A stretch of 64,000 nt of DNA from Flavobacteriales bacterium (GTDB lineage Bacteria > Bacteroidota > Bacteroidia > Flavobacteriales_F > PHOS-HE28), in the NCBI GenBank assembly GCA_016710015.1, contig JADJLR010000006.1:124001-188000 (forward strand), in the 5' to 3' direction. Shown here in pieces: positions 57,071 through 64,000 of this stretch. Each line of letters starts with the position of its first letter. The stretch's first letter is position 1. The notes under the pieces are model-generated. The model was not told the origin of the DNA and did no database searches. It saw only the letters and a program-made list of their open reading frames with translations. A program made the translations under genes and the position numbers.

Positions 57071-57145
57071 ATGGTCTCCTGAGGCACGATGGGCCCCAGC
57101 GCTTTCGGCTTCGAAAGACAGGGTCATCGTCGTACGACCCTAAGG
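57071..57145 (+). repeat. REP-like hairpin repeat, copy 2
   Basis: Contains GGTCTCCTGAGGCACGATGG, CAGCGCTTTCGGCTTCGAAA and GACAGGGTC. It is the most degenerate of the four copies, placed directly after the delta-60 gene. Confidence 0.65.
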
Positions 57146-57241
57146 CCGTTTGGTGCGGGGAAAGCACCGCGCAACTGCCCCCCCCCCGCAACCCAAGCCC
57201 CGCACCTTCCGTAAACGCACCCGACCGCATGTCGCACACCC

Positions 57242-57909
57242 ATGATCCGCAGTTCCATGAGCCCGGCCCAAGTGGCAGCCATCGCCCGAAAGGACGTGGG
57301 GCAGGTGCTGCGCCATGCGAAAGCGAAGCATGCCGCGCTGGTGGAGCTATGCCCCGGGCCGAGCAGTAAGGAGGTGCTCGTGCGCAGCGGCGAATTCACC
57401 AGCAGCAAGCGGCTGCAATGGATCTACGTGATCACGGCCACCCAGGGCAGCGTGTCCATCTATATCCCTTGGTCTGGTCCCCGACCACCTTGGGGGTGCG
57501 TGCCATGCAGCTGGATGACAAAGGACCGGCCAGCTTCTACCAAGTGCATGTGATGGACCGTTACTTGGAACGCTACCTGAAGCATGGGAACCTGAACTAC
57601 GCCTTGCGCGAGTTCCACCTGAAGAACCACCTGAAGACCTACCTGCCGGCCGACTACAAGAACGACCCGCACGCCTACGTGGCCGCCAGCGATGACGGCT
57701 ATGTGGCCGGCGAGCTACTGCGCGATGATGCGGTGGTGTACCTGCGCACCTTCTACGATGAGCGGGCCGGAAGGGACCGCTTCGGCGAATGCCGGGCCGC
57801 GCTGAACTGGCAAGTGGTATGGCACAGCGTGAGCCTCGCGCGCACCCCCCGCCGCGATACACCGCACATCGCCTGGGGTAGAGGCTACGACCTTCGGATA
57901 GCGGCCTGA
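57242..57909 (+). CDS. Hypothetical protein (frameshifted)
   Basis: Two overlapping frames form one 222-residue protein if a C is added to the CCC run at 57466-57468. Frame 1 ends in QGSVSIYIP and the second frame continues LVWSPTTLGVRAMQLDDKG without loss. The C-terminal part has YQVHVMDRYLERYLKHGNLN and LRDDAVVYLRTFYDERAG, helical and polar. No signal peptide and no recognised domain. Confidence 0.6.
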
Positions 57910-58139
57910 AGTGACCCGCCTGCGGCCACTGCGTTCTCCTTGTTGTGCTTGAGCTTGCCTTTCCTAGGCCGTTGGTCCGCACAAACCCATTTCAGGACGA
58001 GTCAATGAGAACCGATCGCATTCCACGAACCACCGCTAGACAGTCCGCTGCATGGGAGCGAAAGAGGTGCGCCTACATTCCGGTCAGCGCACATCGCCGG
58101 ATCACACCAATACGATACATTGCATCATAACCCATACCG

Positions 58140-58649
58140 ATGAGACGCCCCACCGCGCAATTCATACTGATCCTCTTACTCACCCTACCATCAGCAGGAG
58201 GGGCACAGGCCCAAGAATACAGCGACCCCATGCTGAAGAAGGCACTATCCGAGCCGATGGTCCTGCTCCTTTCCTGCCGGGATAATGAGATCGTGTACGG
58301 CCAATACCGGAACGTGGAGTACGGGCAGGTGAACGCAGCGGAATTGATGGACGCCTTGGGAGGGAGTGAAACGAGGAAGGACAGTGCGATGTGCGTGAGC
58401 TACAACGTGCGGAATGCTCCAGAGGACGTGCAGCGAGCGTTCGACCTGGCCTACGAACTGGGTTATGGCCATGTGCTCGTGGTCCTGGAGAACCCACCGG
58501 ACCACGTGATCGGCAAGCATGCCGCCTATGTTGCGGTGCTGTACAAGGCCGGGAAGGGCAAGAAGTTCACTAGGCAGAAGCCCCAGATGGAACTGAAGAC
58601 CGTGAAATTCAATGGGCTCTGTAAGAAACTCGCATCCAAACTGGAATGA
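58140..58649 (+). CDS. Small secreted protein of unknown function
   Basis: A 169-residue protein with signal peptide (FILILLLTLPSAGGAQAQ). The mature part is mixed alpha/beta (EPMVLLLSCRDNEIVYGQYR, YNVRNAPEDVQRAFDLAYEL, HVLVVLENPPDHVIGKHAAY). Its stop overlaps the ATG of the next gene by 4 bp (58646-58649), so the two are co-translated. Not recognised. Confidence 0.65.
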   Translation: MRRPTAQFILILLLTLPSAGGAQAQEYSDPMLKKALSEPMVLLLSCRDNEIVYGQYRNVEYGQVNAAELMDALGGSETRKDSAMCVSYNVRNAPEDVQRAFDLAYELGYGHVLVVLENPPDHVIGKHAAYVAVLYKAGKGKKFTRQKPQMELKTVKFNGLCKKLASKLE

Positions 58650-59143
58650 CCATGTTGAAGAAGATACTCGCATGCACCCTGCTCGCCCTCCTCGGGCTTT
58701 CACTCACATCCGCCGGGGGTGGCCCCGAACCGTTGCCGCAGGAGCTTCGGACCGAGACCTTGCTCGTCCTGCTTTTCGACAGGGCCCCGGATAACCTACG
58801 GGGTGCGAAGAAGCACAACGAGCTGATCGATGAACTGAACCGGAAGACGCTGGAGGAGCTGAAGAAATACCCTTACCCTTCCGCAACGATGGCCCGCAGC
58901 AAGTACGAGAAGAACGAAGATGTGCCGGAACACCGGTACATGCTGAACGGCATCATCGCGAAGAAGTTCAACGATGGCGAGATCGTGACCACCTCGGATC
59001 GCGCCTATGTTTCTGACGTGGTCCTGGAGGACCATCGAACAGAGACGACCTACATCATCTTCAAAGACAAACCGAGTACCCAGCACATCTTCACGAAATA
59101 CGCGCTCAACGAGATCGTGAAGCGGGTAGAAAAGGGCAAGTAG
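58646..59143 (+). CDS. Small secreted protein of unknown function
   Basis: A 165-residue protein with signal peptide (ILACTLLALLGLSLTSAGG). The body has LLVLLFDRAPDNLRGAKKH, YPYPSATMARSKYEKNEDV and TTYIIFKDKPSTQHIF. It is the second gene of a two-gene operon with 58140-58649; no recognised domain. Confidence 0.65.
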   Translation: MTMLKKILACTLLALLGLSLTSAGGGPEPLPQELRTETLLVLLFDRAPDNLRGAKKHNELIDELNRKTLEELKKYPYPSATMARSKYEKNEDVPEHRYMLNGIIAKKFNDGEIVTTSDRAYVSDVVLEDHRTETTYIIFKDKPSTQHIFTKYALNEIVKRVEKGK

Positions 59144-59207
59144 TTGTAGTCAACAGGTCATGGTCCAGTCCGATCGATGAGGACTTGATCCCCTGATAAA
59201 CCCGAGC

Positions 59208-59293
59208 ATGGTCTCCTGAGGCTCGAAGGGCCCCTGCGCTTTCGGCTACGAACGCCAGGGTCCACATCGAGCGACCCTGTCGAGGTTTGAAAG
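59208..59293 (+). repeat. REP-like hairpin repeat, copy 3
   Basis: The best-preserved copy: GGTCTCCTGAGGCTCGAAGG, CCCCTGCGCTTTCGGCTACG, AACGCCAGGGTCC, then GAGCGACCCTGTCGAGGTTTG. The inner GGCCCCTGCG and CGCCAGGGTCC arms pair with the TTTCGGCTACGAA loop. Confidence 0.8.
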
Positions 59294-59344
59294 CCCGGAA
59301 CGCATGACCATCAGCGATTAACTTGGACCCTTCAAGCCACCCAC

Positions 59345-62300
59345 ATGCGACACAGCTTTGTTCTATTGGCCATCATACCCGTATCCGTGCTTGCCCAATT
59401 CGGCCCGGCAACACCCATTTCAACCAGCGCACACTATGCGTCACAGATCGTGGTGGCGGACCTGAACGGAGATGGATCCAATGACCTGTTGGTGTCCGCC
59501 TTTGAAGGTGCACAAGTGAGCTGGTATCCGGGGACAGGGTCCGGGACCTTCGGCGACCGTATGGTGATCGACGCGACGTTGATCGGCGCCGATGCGTGTG
59601 CCGCTGCGGATCTGGATGGGGATGGGGACCTGGATGTTCTTGCGACAAGCTACTACTCCGATAATGTGGTCTGGTTCCGCAATGATGGCGCTGGCAACTT
59701 CGGCCAACTACGCCTGATCGGTCTGGTTTATGAACCCTACTATGTGCAGGCGACCGATATGAATGCGGATGGCCTGATCGATGTTATTGCTTCTGTGTAC
59801 GGGGATGATGAAGTGTCGATCTTCTGGAATCAGGGAAATGGGCAATTCGGTACAGAGGATGTGATCACCGGTTCGGCATTCGATGTGCGAATGACCGCAA
59901 CGGGGGACCTTGATAGCGATGGCGATATCGACCTTCTCTCCGCCGATCAAAGCGGGTTGGCCAAATATGCGAACAACGGGGACGGCACATTCGGCGCACG
60001 GGAGATCCTTAATTCCAATATGTATTTCAAGGTCCATACCGCCGACATCGACGATGATGGCGACCTGGACGTTCTTGCAGGGAGTTTCGGTGATGATAGG
60101 ATCGAGTGGTTCCAGAACGACGGTTCCGGAGCGCTGACGGTACAGCCACTGATCGGAGTGACCCCTTCGTATATGTCGAACATCTATCCATGCGACCTGG
60201 ATGGCGATGGGGATCTGGATGTGCTTGCCGCGTGTTGGAGCAACTTTTCGTGGTATGCCAACAACGGTTCGGGTGTGTTCGGGCCAGCGCAGGTGATCGA
60301 GTTTTCGAGCGATAGACCATTTGCCATCGTTGCTGGGGATATGGATACCGACGGCGACCAGGATGTGCTGGTGTCCACCATCTATACGGATGAGTTGAAC
60401 CTCTACGCCAACAACGGGAACGGCCAATTCGGCAGTGCATATCTGGTGGCAGGCATCGGGGCGACCAACCCTGTACAGTCCTTCATGGCGGACATCAATG
60501 GGGATGGGATGCGCGATGTCGTCGTTGTTTCCAGTGGGGACAACAAAGTGTCCTGGTTCGCGAAAGCAGCGGACGGCACCACGGGTCCGCGCCAAGTGGT
60601 GACTACCGTGACCGGAATGCGTTCCGCCCATGCTGCGGATGCCGATGGTGATGGCGACACCGACCTCTTCTCCATCTACAGCAGCGGTCTCGGGCTTTCC
60701 CTGAACAATGGCACAGGCACCTTCGGACCGCGACAGACCTTGGGCAACATGTCCGCGCTCCATGACATCGCCAGCGGCGATATCGATGGCGATGGGGACG
60801 TGGACCTGCTCTACGGCATGGTTGATGTGAACGGTTTGAAGATCGCTCTGAACAATGGGAATGGCACATTCGTGATACCTGCTGTGGACAACCCCACCGC
60901 CTCACAGCGCTTCGGTAGCATGCTGGTGGATGTGGACGCGGACGGGGACTTGGACATGGTACATGGCGACCCTTCAGAAGACCGCTACGAATGGTATGCG
61001 AACGACGGAACCGGGGGGTTCGGACCGGTGCAAACGATCGGGACCGTGACCGCATCAACGATCAACGCGATCCTTTGGAAGGACCTGAATGGGGATGGCC
61101 TGAAAGACCTTGTTGCTGCCACCGATGACGATGCCCGTATCGTATGGTTCCCGAACCTGGGTTCTGGGTCATTCGGTCCGGAGCAATCCGGTATCACCTT
61201 GAATGGTGCGCGTGGTGTGGATGTGGCCGACATGGATGGTGATGGTGACCTGGACATTGCTGCCACCTCATTCTCCGGCGGTGGCGTGTACTATGCGCTG
61301 AACAACGGCAGTGGCGTCTTCGGGACACCGGTCTTGATCACCGGGGCATCGAACGGGCCGATCCACTTGATCGCCGATGACATGGATGGTGATGGCGACC
61401 CGGACCTGATCGTAACTGCGAACCTGGGGGACCAGGTGGATTGGTACGAGAACTACTTCGGCTCCGCTTATCGGTTGGAAGGCACTCTTTACCATGACCT
61501 GAATGCCGATGGCGCGTATGATGCGAATGAGCCCGGGGCGGTGTGGTACACGGTGCAGAGTACTCCTTTTACCAGCACTCCGCTGACCGGACCGGATGGT
61601 GGGTTCGAGTTCCTCGTCGATCCAGGGTCCTACAGCATCACCGCCCTCACGGGGAATCCACTTTGGCAGATCAGTTCCGTGCCAAGCACTTATGAAGTTG
61701 ACCTGACCGCTACTGACCCGGTGGCCACGGGCCTTGATCTGGGTATCACCGCAGTGGTGGATACTTCGGTGATCAACCCCTCCTTCACTTCCGCAGCCGG
61801 GGTTTGTTCGGAACCAGTGAACCAGTGGATCAGCTACGCCAACCGCGGCACACGCATTGAGCACGGTCGCGTGGAACTGGACCTTGACCCGCTGCTCACC
61901 TTCAACAGTGCCACCCCTGCACCCGATCTGGTGGTCGGTTCCCACTTGGAATGGAATTTTGAGGACCTCACCTATGAGGAGGTGCGGGCCATTACGCTCA
62001 ACGTCACCCGCCCCAGCGCAAATTTCATCGGAGATACGCTCAACGCCCTGCTCTCCGTGCTGCGGATGGACGCCATGGACAACGTCACCGACACCTTCAC
62101 GAACGCCTGGTCCGAGGTGATCCTCTGCTCGTACGACCCGAACGACAAACTGGTAACGCCCAGGGGTGAGGGCAACACGGGGATCGTGGACATCGGAACC
62201 CCCTACCTCGACTACACCATCCGCTTCCAGAACACCGGCGCGGCACCTGCACAGGATATCATCCTGCGCGACCACTTGGACCCTTCCATCGATCCCAACC

Positions 62301-63032
62301 GCATGGAGGTCCTCGGCTATTCGCATCAACCCACCCGGATCGTGATCGAGGTCGGCCAGGAGCTGGTGGTCCACTTCGATGGCATCAACCTACCGGACAG
62401 CAGCGCGGACCTTGTGGCCAGCCAAGGCTTCATCACCTTCCGTACACCGCTGCGTGCGGGCCTCCCGGATGCCACTTGCGTGGAGAACCAGGCCCTGATC
62501 TTCTTCGACCTGAACGAACCCGTGATCACGAACACCGTGGTGAACACCTTGGTGGATTGCTCGCTGTTCACCGCGGAAGTGAGCTATCTGGGCGAAGGGC
62601 AACTTACCGCATCGGCCGGAACCAGCTACCAATGGTACCTCAATGGTGTCGCTATTCCAGGTGCCACGGAAGACAACTACGACGCCACAACAACGGGTCA
62701 ATACGCGGTGGTCACCACGAGCAATTACATCTGCGTGGCCGAGAGCGACCCCGTGTTCGTGAGCATCAACGGCATCGAAGAGCAAGGGACCAACGCGCTG
62801 CGCATCACCCCGAACCCGGCACGGGACCAAGCCGTTCTGCAGAGCGAGGATGTGCTCCATCCGAACAGCTGGATCGGTGCTGGACCCGCAAGGCCGCGTC
62901 GTGACTTCCATGCGCGGCACCGGCAGTCACACCATGGTGCTGGATGTTTCCAAGCTTTCTACCGGTCTGTATGTGCTTCGGTTCATTGATGCGGATGGCG
63001 TGAGCAAAGCACAACGCCTCGTGGTGGAGTGA
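59345..63032 (+). CDS. Secreted FG-GAP/VCBS-repeat protein with T9SS domain (frameshifted)
   Basis: About 1,228 residues after removing one G at 62876-62877. Signal peptide (FVLLAIIPVSVLAQ), then 14 FG-GAP-type calcium-binding repeats with D-x-D-G-D-G-D-x-D loops (ADLDGDGDLDVLA), a SdrD-like B domain (YHDLNADGAYDANEPG), a DUF7619-type domain (SYDPNDKLVTPRGEGN, FQNTGAAPAQDIILRD) and the T9SS end. In frame 1 the end breaks after NSWIG; the next frame resumes VLDPQGRVVTSMRG and TGLYVLRFIDADGVSKAQRL. Restoring GATCGTGCTG gives a continuous sorting domain. Confidence 0.85.
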
Positions 63033-63079
63033 TGCAGGCCGTACTTTGAAGAGGCATGTCGATCTCTAAAGCCCACGCA

Positions 63080-63163
63080 GTGTCACCTGAGCCACGATGG
63101 GACCCTGCGCCTCGCGCTACGAATGTCAGGGTCCTCTTCGAGAGACCCTGCCGAGGTTTGAGA
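63080..63163 (+). repeat. REP-like hairpin repeat, copy 4
   Basis: TGTCACCTGAGCCACGATGG, CCCTGCGCCTCGCGCTACGA, ATGTCAGGGTCC and GAGAGACCCTGCCGAGGTTTG follow the order of copy 3 with about 20% differences. Confidence 0.7.
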
Positions 63164-63337
63164 GGAAGTAGGGTCAACTCCCCAATTTCTATCACGCCGT
63201 TCGGCACGCCTTTCTTGTTCACCATAGGCGGTGGTCTTGTACTGCACGTAGGATCTGCTCATGCTGATGTTCCGGGCAAGCGCGGTGGTGGAATGGCGTG
63301 GTCAAGTTCCCCAGGATGCAGGAAACCATGGATCCGA

Positions 63338-63345
63338 TACATTTG
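63338..63345 (+). promoter_or_regulatory. Leaderless-type -7 box of the last gene
   Basis: TACATTTG, a perfect TAnnTTTG match, ends exactly 4 nt before the ATG at 63350. Confidence 0.55.
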
Positions 63346-63349
63346 GTTG

Positions 63350-64000
63350 ATGCGACCCACCCTTCTCCCCTCCCTGTTCGCCCTAGCAGGCCTGCTGCCC
63401 TTTTCGTTGAACGCGCAATCCACGGTGCGGACGATCAACGATGGATTCGAGACCGCTTTTGGCTCGGAAGGCGAAATGACCCTCCTGACCGATGGCGATG
63501 TGCTGGTGCAGGACGGGCATACGGTCATGCGCTTGCATCCCGATGGAACGGTCGCATGGATGCGCAATTACCGCTTTGGAGAGGAAGCTGCGATCATTGG
63601 AGATATCGGGGAGGAATTGGCCGGTGACCTGATCATGCGGATCGCGGTGTACGATCCTTCCCTGAATACCTACCTGGGTTGGATGCGCACCAACAGCATG
63701 GGTGTGCCAGTAGAATGCAAGGTCCGGACGGACGTAGCGAACTTTGCTGTTACTGCTCAGTTGGCCGTACACAGCAACGGCGACCGGAGTATGTACTACT
63801 TCGACCTAGTGAACGCTACGGAAACATTGTGTCGGCTTGCCCCGAATGGAACGTTGCTATGGGCCAAGCAGCCCAACGAGGGGGCCGGTATACTGGCCTC
63901 CATGGACATTGAAGCGTGGGGCACGGACCTCTACATGGCTTCTATTGCGCGAATTCACAAATTCGATGCGAACGGCAACGAATTGTGGGCACAGGTGTAT
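63350..64000 (+). CDS. N-terminal part of a secreted propeller-like protein (partial)
   Basis: An open frame from ATG 63350 to the window edge, 217 codons without a stop. It starts MRPTLLPSLFALAGLLPFSLNA-type signal peptide (cleavage near QST), followed by repeats of the kind VMRLHPDGTVAWMRNY, CRLAPNGTLLWAKQ and IHKFDANGNELWAQ, about 50-100 residues apart. These fit an outer-membrane or secreted beta-propeller. The C-terminus lies beyond the window. Confidence 0.75.
   Translation, partial: MRPTLLPSLFALAGLLPFSLNAQSTVRTINDGFETAFGSEGEMTLLTDGDVLVQDGHTVMRLHPDGTVAWMRNYRFGEEAAIIGDIGEELAGDLIMRIAVYDPSLNTYLGWMRTNSMGVPVECKVRTDVANFAVTAQLAVHSNGDRSMYYFDLVNATETLCRLAPNGTLLWAKQPNEGAGILASMDIEAWGTDLYMASIARIHKFDANGNELWAQVY

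Larger units (their letters stand above)
63033..63349. other. Intergenic region with REP-like copy 4
   Basis: About 320 bp. It holds the REP-like repeat at 63080-63163, an AT-richer stretch 63180-63235, and the promoter box at 63338. The small open frames here show no conservation that I can see. Confidence 0.5.

Noticed and set aside
59708..62374. Minus-strand frames opposite the FG-GAP protein
   Set aside because: Shadows of the repeated D-x-D-G-D-G coding sequence.

Overview
The window looks like the chromosome of a Bacteroidota bacterium, most likely an uncultivated Flavobacteriales relative with fairly high GC. The evidence is a Bacteroidota-type rpoZ and bamD, a PorD/DUF4835 gene, many secreted proteins ending in a type IX secretion (T9SS) sorting domain, an almost complete lack of Shine-Dalgarno sequences, and repeated TAnnTTTG promoter boxes.

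0-21 kb is a housekeeping region: the end of a secreted protein, then recN, porD-like, coaBC, rpoZ and bamD on the minus strand; a serine-palmitoyltransferase-like PLP enzyme; folD; a PIN-toxin/antitoxin pair; ffh (frameshifted); infC-rpmI-rplT; endonuclease I; a BaiN-type flavoprotein; an esterase; a beta-barrel; a rhodanese; a TPR lipoprotein; and recA.

21-30.5 kb is one giant secreted repeat protein with 19 near-identical 222-bp units in two sequence subfamilies and one frameshift. 30.5-45 kb holds rarA, membrane and outer-membrane proteins of unknown role, a Gdx/SugE-type guanidinium exporter, proC, an OmpA/PD40 protein, queE, a candidate 6S-like structured RNA, an M14 carboxypeptidase and further secreted proteins.

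46-54.4 kb is a type I restriction-modification island: hsdM, hsdS, a GxxExxY nuclease-like gene, fic, hsdR and an unknown ORF. The GxxExxY gene sits between two 109-bp self-complementary repeats, and the last 54 bp of hsdS is duplicated on its far side. It has the architecture of a small mobile element and is the most interesting item in the window.

54.5-64 kb carries large secreted repeat proteins (delta-60 beta-propeller, FG-GAP) and small unknown secreted proteins, separated by four copies of a REP-like hairpin repeat.

Four genes (ffh, the giant repeat protein, the 57.2-kb gene and the FG-GAP protein) each carry a single-base indel in a short G/C run, and a fifth has an in-frame TGA. This pattern suggests residual assembly error, at least for the essential ffh. 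No tRNA, rRNA or CRISPR array was seen.
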